A stretch of DNA of 45,722 nucleotides from Prolixibacteraceae bacterium (GTDB lineage Bacteria > Bacteroidota > Bacteroidia > Bacteroidales > Prolixibacteraceae), in the NCBI GenBank assembly GCA_023228025.1, contig JALOCD010000020.1:1-45722 (forward strand). Reading direction: 5' to 3'. Below the pieces are notes generated by a model. The model saw only the letters and a program-made list of their open reading frames with translations, was not told the DNA's origin and searched no databases. A program made the position numbers and the translations under genes. This document shows positions 6,549 to 14,136 of the stretch, one piece after another. The stretch's first letter is position 1. Each line of letters starts with the position of its first letter.

Positions 6549-9242
6549 TTACTCGGTTTGGACCTTAACGCACCTGATACTTCGCTTTGACTTTGCAAGT
6601 TCAAAGTTTTCCAATGCCTGCGCCATCACTTTTGACTTTTCATCGTGGCAGATGAGGCAGCTTCCGACCTGGAGAATTCGCTTTTGCTCTTTTACCGTGA
6701 AAGGTCTCAAATCTGAACGTGTGGAGTAGGGCTGCTTTGCCTCCTGCAGGAACCCGGTCCAGGCATCTTCCGGGAGGCCATCCGCTTTATTGAGCTCAAA
6801 TCTTGGTTCAAACCACCATTCCCCCGCTTCAAAATAGAGGTTGCCCCTTCCAAAGCCGAGGGCCAGCGGATTGTTGTGGCACGATTTGCAGCTTCGGCCT
6901 TCACGCTGGGTGGTATGCGCGGAGGCAGGTGCGTAAAGTCGGTGAAAGCTGTTTCCCTGCCCTTTGGTAAACGATTCGCGATCGATGGTCATGACCATTC
7001 CCGGCATGGTGGTTACGATCTCTCCTCCCCCTTTTTCGTTGACACCCAAAACGGGAGGCTCGGCCAATGCCTTTCCTGAAAATTCGACCCAACTGCCTTT
7101 TGTTGATTTGCCTGTAAGCTGATCAAATCCCGGAGTACCCTTTTCATAGCTGTTGTGGCAACCGATGCACTGCGGTACCCAGGCGCTGTGGCATGATCCG
7201 CAGCTCAGTCGCTTGTGGCCTTCGCCCCTGCTGCAAACCGGTGAGGCGGGTTTAGAGAGGTGTTGCAAACCGCTTAGTTTGTCAGTCAGAATAATATTGC
7301 CCAACGAATCCACGGTAGTATTCAGCAACGCTGTGTTTCCTTTGGCAGTTACCACGACCCGGCTTTTGAGATTGTATTTCCGGAGCCAGGTGATCATTTG
7401 CGAATCCCTGTCGGGAAGTGCTCCAATGACAGCCGTTTTTGGTTTGCCAACCGGATGGCAATCGACACATTGTACATTGACCGCCGCCTCCTTGTGGACC
7501 TTGGTCGTGCCATCTCCCATGATTTCGTAAGAAGTGTGACAGTCAATGCAGGCCATCCCTTTTTGATGGTGAATGTCAGACTGAACATATTTAACCACAC
7601 GGTCGTCCGGCAATACCTTGATGCTATCGGATACCCGGATAGCGGAGGGCTTGAGATCGGTTTCATTCCACCCTTCGTAATTGAGCGAAATTCTGCCCGA
7701 ACGGCTGTGGCAACTCTTGCAGCGGTCGTTCGAAACCTGCAAATCAATAGCAGGATGTACCTCCTGAGCCTTGCTTTGCTGCTTCGATTGCAGCCTGTTC
7801 ATGGTTGCTGTCGCCTGATCGTTGTAGTGCAGGTGGCAAGCGTTGCATCCTCCGCCCCGCTCAAGCCAGACGGGATTGCCGGTTTTGTCTTTCTCTTTGC
7901 CTAAGTGGCAGCCGGCGCAAAGGTTACGCAAATGGGAGTCTGCTGCGGAGTGCGCAAGGTTTTTGACGTGAAACGTGTCGTTCAAGGAGGCAGATTCAGC
8001 AAAAACGAATTTATCTACCGCGATAATCCCGCTTTGGGTTGTCATGAGCGAACGCAACATCCGATCGGCGAGCTCGCTGTGGCAACCCTGCGTGCCGCAA
8101 GTTTGCCGTACATTCGAAAAATCCCCCGGGACCTTCACCATACCGATATGGGCCAAATTCTTATTTCCGGTAAAGGGATCTCCTTTGTGACAAGCATAAC
8201 AACCTATGGTGGCGGGATTGTGCGATTCGGACAATCCGGTCATGGCGCCATGGCACAGGAGGCAGCCCTCCGGCTTTTGATTTTCAGGGATGACTGTCGC
8301 ATTGGATTCATCCAGCGGGTTGACAGGATCAAAAATCAGTAGCGTTTCTTCCGATAGGGAAAAATCTTTCAACCCTCGCCATTCCCAGTTCTCTCCGCGG
8401 AAAATTAGCACCATCATGGTAATGACAAGGTAAAACAGCGACACGGTCAAGAGTATCCGTTTGGCTATTTTTCGGGAGATTCCACTGAGCCGGGGGATGA
8501 GGTAAAAGATGGTAAGAAGTACCGTCATCAGCATGACCAGGTAACCCGGATGACTTGTCTGGTGGAGCATCTCCTGAAAACCAACAAAGAACCAGGGGCC
8601 TTTGAGTTCACTGCTCTCCGCGAGACCGAGCGGCGCCCGAAAGAGCAGACTGATACCGGCTACCATCGCCAGAACGATGACGAGGTTCCTCAATTTTGGC
8701 CAGATCGCCCTGACATGACTGAATATTGCCAGGAAGAGGAAGATCGTTCCCGTGGCGATGTGCTGCACATAAACTATCGACCAATGCTCCTCGCTTCCGG
8801 TAAATGCTGAGCCGACCATTCTACCAAGAAAAGGGATGGATTCGATCAACGATGCGACAATGCGCCTGGCCTGCACTCCTGCCCCATCGGCCTTCAGGAT
8901 AAATCCGGAGATCATTTCGTAGCCGAGAACCACCAGTGCAAAAGTCAGGATCATCCAGGTGCGGCGGCTTTTGATGTTGGTTTCGGTCGATTTGTTTAGG
9001 TGGTCATAAACGTGCAGAATGGCTGAAATAAAAAAGAGCTGGGCGCTCCAGTAATGGAAATTCCTGACAAATGAACCAGCCGGATTGAGAAGCACCAGCT
9101 CAAATACGGATAGGTACGCATTTGAGAAATCGTAAGGAATAGCCAGAAGGGCCCCGCTCAGCGCGCATAGCAGCAACGATGAGACCGCGATCCAACCGGC
9201 GGTGTCAAATTGCATCCATTGTTTCAAACGGCTCAAATCCAT
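6549..9242 (-). CDS. Cytochrome b6-type quinol domain fused to a dodecaheme cytochrome c
   Basis: 897 residues in one frame. Residues 1 to about 310 form a cytochrome b core with eight or so membrane helices. The heme ligands are His63/His77 (13 between) and His161/His176 (14 between); the 14-residue spacing is the b6 type. At the quinol-oxidising site the usual PEWY is replaced by GPWFF. From about residue 340 the chain is soluble and carries eleven CxxCH motifs (CLLCH, CYACH, CAGCH, CNACH, CKSCH, CIDCH, CVDCH, CGSCH, CIGCH, CKSCH, CLICH) plus one CX4CH (CGTQGCH), so up to twelve c-type hemes. Following the last helix they would lie in the periplasm. With the Rieske gene upstream, this looks like a quinol:multiheme-c oxidoreductase. 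The electron acceptor is not shown. The reverse strand has several long overlapping shadow frames. Confidence 0.85.
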   Translation of the reverse strand: MDLSRLKQWMQFDTAGWIAVSSLLLCALSGALLAIPYDFSNAYLSVFELVLLNPAGSFVRNFHYWSAQLFFISAILHVYDHLNKSTETNIKSRRTWMILTFALVVLGYEMISGFILKADGAGVQARRIVASLIESIPFLGRMVGSAFTGSEEHWSIVYVQHIATGTIFLFLAIFSHVRAIWPKLRNLVIVLAMVAGISLLFRAPLGLAESSELKGPWFFVGFQEMLHQTSHPGYLVMLMTVLLTIFYLIPRLSGISRKIAKRILLTVSLFYLVITMMVLIFRGENWEWRGLKDFSLSEETLLIFDPVNPLDESNATVIPENQKPEGCLLCHGAMTGLSESHNPATIGCYACHKGDPFTGNKNLAHIGMVKVPGDFSNVRQTCGTQGCHSELADRMLRSLMTTQSGIIAVDKFVFAESASLNDTFHVKNLAHSAADSHLRNLCAGCHLGKEKDKTGNPVWLERGGGCNACHLHYNDQATATMNRLQSKQQSKAQEVHPAIDLQVSNDRCKSCHSRSGRISLNYEGWNETDLKPSAIRVSDSIKVLPDDRVVKYVQSDIHHQKGMACIDCHTSYEIMGDGTTKVHKEAAVNVQCVDCHPVGKPKTAVIGALPDRDSQMITWLRKYNLKSRVVVTAKGNTALLNTTVDSLGNIILTDKLSGLQHLSKPASPVCSRGEGHKRLSCGSCHSAWVPQCIGCHNSYEKGTPGFDQLTGKSTKGSWVEFSGKALAEPPVLGVNEKGGGEIVTTMPGMVMTIDRESFTKGQGNSFHRLYAPASAHTTQREGRSCKSCHNNPLALGFGRGNLYFEAGEWWFEPRFELNKADGLPEDAWTGFLQEAKQPYSTRSDLRPFTVKEQKRILQVGSCLICHDEKSKVMAQALENFELAKSKRSIRCVKVQTE

Positions 9243-9274
9243 TTAGAAATCTTTTATAATTTATTCTGTCCACT

Positions 9275-9442
9275 ACCCGAAGGGGCAACGCCCCGATAGG
9301 TAACAGCATAGGACGAAATGCAATGGAGTCCTATGAAGCCACCATCGAAACAAATGTTACCCGTAGGGGCAACGCCCCGATAGGTATCAGCATAGGATGA
9401 AATGCAATGTAGTCCTATGAAACCACCATCGAAATACAAAAT
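9275..9442. repeat. Two tandem 84-bp units with a GGGGCAACGCCCC hairpin
   Basis: Units 9275-9358 and 9359-9442 are about 90 percent identical. Each starts ACCCG(A/T)A/TAGGGGCAACG, contains the small hairpin GGGGCAACGCCCC and ends near CCACCATCGAAA. A decayed third tail follows (9443-9475). They lie just downstream of the IS200-like transposase gene. Such hairpin repeats are the usual substrates of this transposase class (REP/RAYT pairing), so a functional link is plausible. The reverse-strand frame across them is only repeat-encoded. Confidence 0.7.
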
Positions 9443-9476
9443 AGCACACAATGAACCGACCATTGAAATAAACGAT

Positions 9477-9923
9477 TTAATCCCAAACATAACGCTCATC
9501 AAACTCAATTCCATTTTTAATAAAAAATAGCCTGAACTCATCTTTGAAATCCCCAGTATGATGATGTTGAGGTTGATTTTGAATATATTTTTTAACTGAT
9601 GTAATCTGAGAATCGCTCACTGAAAAAATACCGTATCCATCCTGCCAAAAAAAATCCGGGATACTCTGATGTTTCATCCATTTAGATGAAGAGGTTTTGA
9701 TCTTCGAAACTAAATCTGCCATGGTAATGGTTCTGGGAAGTGTACAAAGAATATGAATATGATCGGGATTGGCATATAACTCATAGGTATAGCTGCCCAA
9801 ATTTGACAATACCCCGATAATATAGGAATGAAGCTCTTTGCGGATATCTTCTCTTATTAATCTCTCACCATACTTCGTCGTAAATACAATATGGACATTT
9901 ACTTTGGCTAATGACTGTGGCAT
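9477..9923 (-). CDS. IS200/REP-associated Y1 tyrosine transposase
   Basis: 148 residues, the normal length for the IS200-like (PF01797) fold. The HUH metal motif is present as NPDHIHIL (about residues 53-60), and the catalytic Tyr is in SVKKYIQNQPQHH (about residues 110-122). The N-terminal HIVFTTKYGERLI strand is typical. All key residues are intact, so the enzyme should be active. It lies in the same orientation between the Rieske gene (stop 15 nt upstream) and the cytochrome gene. Hairpin repeats lie on both sides, two tandem units downstream and two small hairpins inside the end of the Rieske gene. It may be a single-copy domesticated RAYT. Confidence 0.9.
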   Translation of the reverse strand: MPQSLAKVNVHIVFTTKYGERLIREDIRKELHSYIIGVLSNLGSYTYELYANPDHIHILCTLPRTITMADLVSKIKTSSSKWMKHQSIPDFFWQDGYGIFSVSDSQITSVKKYIQNQPQHHHTGDFKDEFRLFFIKNGIEFDERYVWD

Positions 9924-9937
9924 TGGATTAAATTGAA

Positions 9938-10426
9938 TTATGTGGTTTGATTCGCGTTTATATCACAGGGTTTCACACCTGTGCTGATACAGGTCGTCCT
10001 TTCAGGACTCAAAGTAACTGGCTGCAATCGTACGATCCAATTACCAGATGATTTATCAAAATAACAATCAAATTCCAGTAAAGGTTTGATGGCCGGTCCT
10101 TTTACGGGCTTACCGGTTTTGGCATCAAATTGTGATCCATGGCATCCGCACTTAAGAACTGTTCCGCTTCCCTTTCCGATCCGGCACCCGGCATGGGTAC
10201 AGGTGGTCGAAAAAGCCCGGACGGTATTTTCATCGCGAATGAGGTAATATTTCCCAAAATAGCTCACCCCCAGTGGAATATCTGCACCGTGCCTGAATTC
10301 TCCCTGACTTTCTTTGCCAAACTGGACCTCACTCAGGCGATACCAGGTAAAAGCAAATAAGCCGGTACCAAGGCCTGCTGCCAGTTTGACAAATAGTCTG
10401 CGGGATTGTTTTTTTTGTTTCTGCAT
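9938..10426 (-). CDS. Tat-exported Rieske [2Fe-2S] protein with repeat-derived C-terminus
   Basis: 162 residues. The N-terminus QSRRLFVKLAAGLG is a twin-arginine signal/anchor. The Rieske cluster motifs are complete: CTHAGC (two ligands, Cys and His) and CGCHGSQF (Cys and His), with the usual GKPVKGPA loop after them. The protein would present its cluster on the outer face of the membrane beside the cytochrome b-multiheme protein encoded downstream. The last 20 or so residues (from SPERTT on) are encoded by DNA containing two small hairpins (9962-10012) of repeat type and do not look like Rieske sequence. The original end was probably replaced when the neighbouring transposon arrived. The domain itself appears whole. 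Confidence 0.9.
   Translation of the reverse strand: MQKQKKQSRRLFVKLAAGLGTGLFAFTWYRLSEVQFGKESQGEFRHGADIPLGVSYFGKYYLIRDENTVRAFSTTCTHAGCRIGKGSGTVLKCGCHGSQFDAKTGKPVKGPAIKPLLEFDCYFDKSSGNWIVRLQPVTLSPERTTCISTGVKPCDINANQTT
9962..10012. repeat. Paired small hairpins inside the Rieske 3' end
   Basis: CACAGG/CCTGTG (8-nt loop) and GTCCT/AGGAC (3-nt loop) stand side by side. They resemble the foot hairpins recognised by IS200-like transposases, and the transposase gene starts 39 bp away. Confidence 0.5.
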
Positions 10427-10544
10427 CCAATGAAATAATAGTCCTAAAAAAAATTACACAGAGATATTTGTCACTTTTGATTAATCATTTCCTAATTTTA
10501 TACATCTCAACTCCTTTTGAAATGGTTCTGAGGTAAGAGGAGTT

Positions 10545-10575
10545 CACAGAGGGAAAAATCGCAGGCGATTTTTAA
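10545..10575. repeat. Hairpin repeat AAAAATCGC/GCGATTTTT in the Rieske leader
   Basis: 30 of 31 bases match 6455-6485. It is part of an approximately 125-bp leader resemblance between the Rieske gene and the crp gene. Confidence 0.55.
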
Positions 10576-10682
10576 ACTCAGCGGACTCCGGGTGTTTTCT
10601 CAAAAAGCTTACGCAGAAGCAAAAATCTCCGGGCACCCCCCAACCCTTGATTTCTTTTCAAATTACTCTCTGTGTCAAAACT

Positions 10683-10772
10683 TGAAATAGCCATCCCGAC
10701 ATGTCGGGACCAGCCGAAAATGATTACGTGGCTATTCCATCTGGCAATTAAAAATCAAATTAAAAACAAATG
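10683..10772 (+). promoter_or_regulatory. Structured leader-type element, unit 1
   Basis: The first of two directly joined 88-bp units. Stem P1 pairs 10684-10693 (GAAATAGCCA) with 10729-10738 (TGGCTATTCC), with one A-C mismatch. Inside it lies a perfect hairpin TCCCGA-CATG-TCGGGA. A weaker stem pairs CATCTG (10738-10743) with CAAATG (10767-10772), which ends in an ATG. Strand is assigned by analogy with the nrfD copy. Confidence 0.5.
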
Positions 10773-10860
10773 AAATACCCATGAGAAAACTTTCACATCA
10801 GCCGAGAATGAATATATGGGTATTCCATGCGACCTTTAAAAAACAAATTATATACGCATG
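10771..10860 (+). promoter_or_regulatory. Structured leader-type element, unit 2
   Basis: The second 88-bp unit. P1 pairs 10772-10782 (GAAATACCCAT) with 10816-10826 (ATGGGTATTCC), with the same A-C mismatch as unit 1 but different paired bases. The second stem pairs CATGCG (10826-10831) with CGCATG (10855-10860), and its right arm contains ATG 10858-10860. That ATG opens a 60-codon frame (10858-11040, MKYQSKTTTF...) with two hydrophobic stretches. I cannot support it as a gene. The rest of the gap to 11166 is AT-rich with no recognisable feature. Confidence 0.5.
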
Positions 10861-11166
10861 AAATACCAATCCAAAACTACAACATTTTATTGCTGCACTG
10901 AACCCGCGATTTTTATCAAATACTGTTTTGTATCATGTTTTTTTATGTCTGGTATCATGTTTTTTCATGACAACATAAACAAAATATTCATATCGCTGAT
11001 TATCAGTTATTTAAATCATCATATGAAAATATCTATATAAATACAAAATGTAAATCATATCACTATATATCAATACATTACGACTTGTATGCTTATTGCG
11101 TCTAAATTAAATTTATGTATCTATCTGACTATGTGTTATTTACAAATATTTAAAATTATTTGACGA

Positions 11167-11198
11167 TTTGCCCATTCTATTCCAAACGTTTACATTTG
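11167..11198 (+). promoter_or_regulatory. Bacteroidota-type promoter of the molybdoenzyme operon
   Basis: TTTG at 11167-11170, a 20-nt spacer, then TACATTTG at 11191-11198. Both boxes match the Bacteroidota sigma factor consensus (TTTG, TAnnTTTG). The predicted start of transcription is near 11205, leaving a leader of roughly 64 nt before ATG 11269. The paired 88-bp elements lie upstream of this promoter, so they would not be in this transcript. Confidence 0.55.
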
Positions 11199-11268
11199 CT
11201 ATGAAAAAGAGGTTGATTTACCATATTTAATTTTACATACATCCCGGAAAACGCTAAATATCAACAGC

Positions 11269-13491
11269 ATGCATACGAGGAGAGATTTTATCAAGATTGG
11301 CTCATTGGGTTTGGGTGCGACAGCACTGACAGGCGGTGTGGCCAATTGGGTTATCGGCGCTTCATCAACCAAACCTGTCGGGTCCGGTTTGAGAAGAGTT
11401 CCGACCTATTGTGAGGTTTGCTTTTGGAAATGTGCCGGATGGGCACATGTAACCCCGGACAATAAAATTCAGAAAATTACTGGTCATGCGGACGATCCCC
11501 AATGCAACGGCCGTCTCTGTCCAAGAGGTACCGGTGGTGTTGGAATGTTCTCAGATCCCGATCGTTTGAAACGACCTTTGATCCGTGTCACAAAGAATGG
11601 AGAACAGACCTACCGGGAAGCCAGTTGGGAAGAGGCGCTCGATTTCATCGCGACAAAAATGAAAGAAATTGCCGTCAAGCATGGTCCGGAGAGTATGGCC
11701 TTGTTCAACCATGGCAGTTCTGGCAAATATTTTACCCATTTGCTTAACGCATTTGGTTCCAACAATGTGGCGGCCCCCTCATTTGCCCAATGCCGCGGTC
11801 CGCGGGATACCGGCTTCGAGCTCACATTCGGCGAGTCGGTGAGCAGTCCGGAGGTTACGGATATCCGCGACACCCGATGCCTGGTGTTGATTGGATCCCA
11901 CATTGGTGAGAACATGCACAACGGTCAGGTGCAGGAGATGTCGGAAGCGATCGACAAGGGCGCCGTCATCATCACGGTAGATCCCCGTTTGTCGACTGCC
12001 GCCAGCAAGTCAAAATTCTGGTTGCCCATCAAACCAGCCACCGATCTGGCACTGTTGCTCGCATGGATCCATGTGCTTATCTATGATGAACGCTACAACA
12101 AAGAGTACGTTGCCAAATATGCAGAAGGTTTCAATGAACTTAAAGAGCATGTGAAGAATTACACTCCCGAATGGGCTTACGGAATTACCACCATCAAACC
12201 GGAGCTGATCCGGCAGACAGCCCGCGAGATGGCCAATGCAGCGCCTTCCACCATCATTCACCCCGGCAGGCACACTACCTGGTACGGCGATGATGTCCAG
12301 CGGTCACGCGCCATCGCGATTCTGAACGCCCTGCTGGGATCATGGGGAAGCAGGGGAGGCATCTTCTTTAAGGAAGGGATAAAGATTCCTGATTTCCCTC
12401 GCCCCGAGTACCCAAAACCGGCCTGGTCGTGGCAGCAAACACTGAATGGCAGGTATCCTTTCGCCAAAGAGGCAGTTACCAACACCATAATCGAAGCATC
12501 CATCCCGGCTCCAGGCAAAGAGCATGTGATCAGAGGGTGGATCGTATCAGGCACCAACCTGGTCGTATCCATTCCACTGAAGGAGCAGTTGATGCAGGCC
12601 ATGCATTCGCTCGAGCTGCTGCTTGTCGTAGACACGATGCCGATGGAGATCACCGGTTATGCAGATGTCGTTTTACCGGAATGTACCTACCTGGAACGCC
12701 ACGATGATATTCGAGCCACACCGCACCGCGAACCCACCCTGGCGCTGAGGATGCCTGCCGTTGAACCTTTGTACGATACAAAACCGGCCTGGTGGATCTC
12801 CAAACAGATCGGAGAAAGGTTGGGACTTGGAGCCTACTACAACTACAAAGATTTTAAAGAGGTACTGGACTGGCAACTCAGACAGGTGGGCTCTTCGCTC
12901 AAGGAGATGGAGACCATTGGCCTGAAAAAATTACTGCGAAAGTCACCCGTTTACATTGAACCGGGGACCGATTATACTTTCAAGACCGCTTCGGGAAAGA
13001 TTCAGCTAAACTCAAAGGAGTTGCATGAGGGAGGCTTTGATTCCATGCCTGTTTACAAACCCCATCCCCAACCGGAGGAGGGATATTACCGGCTCATCTA
13101 TGGTCGTGCGCCCATGCATACTTTCAGCCGTACGGCCAACAATAGGAATTTGGTTGCGCTGATGCCCGAAAATTCAGTGTGGGTGAACCCTCAGGTTGCT
13201 GAATTGTGGGGCCTCAGAAAGAACCAGCATGTCTGGTTGAAAAACCAGGATGGCGTCGTTTCAAATTTCTCCGTCAAGGTCCGTATTACTGAACGCATCC
13301 GGTGGGATTCAGTCTACATTGTCCACGGTTTCGGCCATCACCACAAGCCACTCACTTATGCTTTCGGACGTGGCGTAAATGATACTGAATTAATTACCAG
13401 GGTAATAACTGATCCGGTAATGGGTGGCACCGGCATGCGCGGAAATTTTGTCACCTTCATTAAAACAGAACCAAAAAAGGCTAAAGTATGA
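11269..13491 (+). CDS. Tat-exported molybdopterin oxidoreductase, PsrA/PhsA-like
   Basis: 740 residues, the usual length for polysulfide/thiosulfate reductase catalytic subunits. A Tat signal TRRDFIKIGSLGLGATAL is at the N-terminus. One [4Fe-4S] cluster is bound by Cys48-x2-Cys51-x3-Cys55-x28-Cys84 (CEVCFWKC ... LCPRG). Cys175 in FAQCRGPRD is at the position of the molybdenum ligand of the Cys type. Molybdopterin-domain and C-terminal dinucleotide-binding-domain sequence is continuous to the end. The ferredoxin gene overlaps the stop by 4 nt (ATGA), and the NrfD gene follows. The substrate cannot be read from sequence. Polysulfide, thiosulfate and tetrathionate are favoured by the sulfur genes downstream. 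Arsenate or another oxyanion is less likely. Confidence 0.9.
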   Translation: MHTRRDFIKIGSLGLGATALTGGVANWVIGASSTKPVGSGLRRVPTYCEVCFWKCAGWAHVTPDNKIQKITGHADDPQCNGRLCPRGTGGVGMFSDPDRLKRPLIRVTKNGEQTYREASWEEALDFIATKMKEIAVKHGPESMALFNHGSSGKYFTHLLNAFGSNNVAAPSFAQCRGPRDTGFELTFGESVSSPEVTDIRDTRCLVLIGSHIGENMHNGQVQEMSEAIDKGAVIITVDPRLSTAASKSKFWLPIKPATDLALLLAWIHVLIYDERYNKEYVAKYAEGFNELKEHVKNYTPEWAYGITTIKPELIRQTAREMANAAPSTIIHPGRHTTWYGDDVQRSRAIAILNALLGSWGSRGGIFFKEGIKIPDFPRPEYPKPAWSWQQTLNGRYPFAKEAVTNTIIEASIPAPGKEHVIRGWIVSGTNLVVSIPLKEQLMQAMHSLELLLVVDTMPMEITGYADVVLPECTYLERHDDIRATPHREPTLALRMPAVEPLYDTKPAWWISKQIGERLGLGAYYNYKDFKEVLDWQLRQVGSSLKEMETIGLKKLLRKSPVYIEPGTDYTFKTASGKIQLNSKELHEGGFDSMPVYKPHPQPEEGYYRLIYGRAPMHTFSRTANNRNLVALMPENSVWVNPQVAELWGLRKNQHVWLKNQDGVVSNFSVKVRITERIRWDSVYIVHGFGHHHKPLTYAFGRGVNDTELITRVITDPVMGGTGMRGNFVTFIKTEPKKAKV

Positions 13492-14021
13492 GATATGCAA
13501 TGGCGCTGGACACCCGCAAATGCGTAGGCTGCAGTGACTGTGTAGTGGCGTGCCAGACTGAGAACAATGTACCATTGGGTTTCTGCCGCGACTGGGTGGC
13601 CGAAGTTGTCGACGGTACCTACCCGAATGTAAGTATCGAACTGCGTTCTGAAAGGTGTAACCACTGTGCCAATTCACCCTGTGTTCGTTGTTGCCCCACA
13701 GGCGCCAGCCATTTCGCAGATGGTGGTATCGTTTTGGTTGACCACGACAAGTGCATCGGGTGCGGCGCATGCATTCAGTCGTGTCCCTACGAAGCACGCT
13801 ATTCGCATCCGGATGGATATGTCGATAAGTGCACCTTCTGCATCCACCGGGTCCGCGAAGGATCAGACCCTGCCTGTGTGAGTGTGTGCCCCACCAAATG
13901 CATGTACTTCGGCGATTTGGACGATCCGAATTCCAAAATTGTCAATGTGCTGAAGAACAGAAAATTCAAATCCCTGGCGCCCGAAGCAGGGACCAAACCG
14001 CAAATATTTTACCTCGTTTAA
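13488..14021 (+). CDS. Four-cluster ferredoxin subunit (PsrB/NrfC-like)
   Basis: 177 residues with four cysteine groups: CVGCSDCVVAC, CNHCANSPCVRCCP, CIGCGACIQSCP and CTFCIHRVREG...CVSVCPTKC, enough for four [4Fe-4S] clusters. There is no signal peptide of its own, as expected for a subunit exported with its Tat-bearing partner. It carries electrons between the Mo subunit and the membrane anchor. Translation is probably coupled to the upstream gene through the ATGA overlap. Confidence 0.92.
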   Translation: MRYAMALDTRKCVGCSDCVVACQTENNVPLGFCRDWVAEVVDGTYPNVSIELRSERCNHCANSPCVRCCPTGASHFADGGIVLVDHDKCIGCGACIQSCPYEARYSHPDGYVDKCTFCIHRVREGSDPACVSVCPTKCMYFGDLDDPNSKIVNVLKNRKFKSLAPEAGTKPQIFYLV

Positions 14022-14043
14022 CCCCGCGAAATATAAACTAAAA

Positions 14044-14136
14044 TGAAATGAGCATGATTGTAAATCACCAATCGAAGTGAAGATAAATAACATGCGAATT
14101 CCATGTGGCAATTAAAAAACAAATTATATACACATG
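14044..14136 (+). promoter_or_regulatory. Structured leader-type element enclosing the nrfD start codon, unit 3
   Basis: It fills nearly all of the 112-bp gap before nrfD. P1 pairs GAAAT-GA-GCATG (14045-14056) with CATGC-GA-ATTCC (14091-14102), including a tandem G-A/A-G pair and the same A-C mismatch as units 1 and 2. ATTG/CAAT forms a small inner hairpin. The second stem pairs CATGTG (14102-14107) with CACATG (14131-14136), which includes the nrfD ATG (14134-14136). The A-rich loop between would be the ribosome approach region. Start-codon masking is a reasonable inference. Confidence 0.55.

Noticed and set aside
7153..8810. Several plus-strand frames of 86-168 residues inside the cytochrome gene
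   Set aside because: They are shadows of the long minus-strand coding frame, with no recognisable domains.
9254..9541. 95-residue minus-strand frame with repeated FDGGFIGLHCISSYA
   Set aside because: It is encoded by the two 84-bp tandem repeats, so the protein repeat only reflects the DNA repeat.
10481..10500. FNR box before the Rieske gene
   Set aside because: TGATTAATCA is palindromic, but the half-sites are two bases apart instead of the four of TTGAT-N4-ATCAA, so only a general operator is possible.
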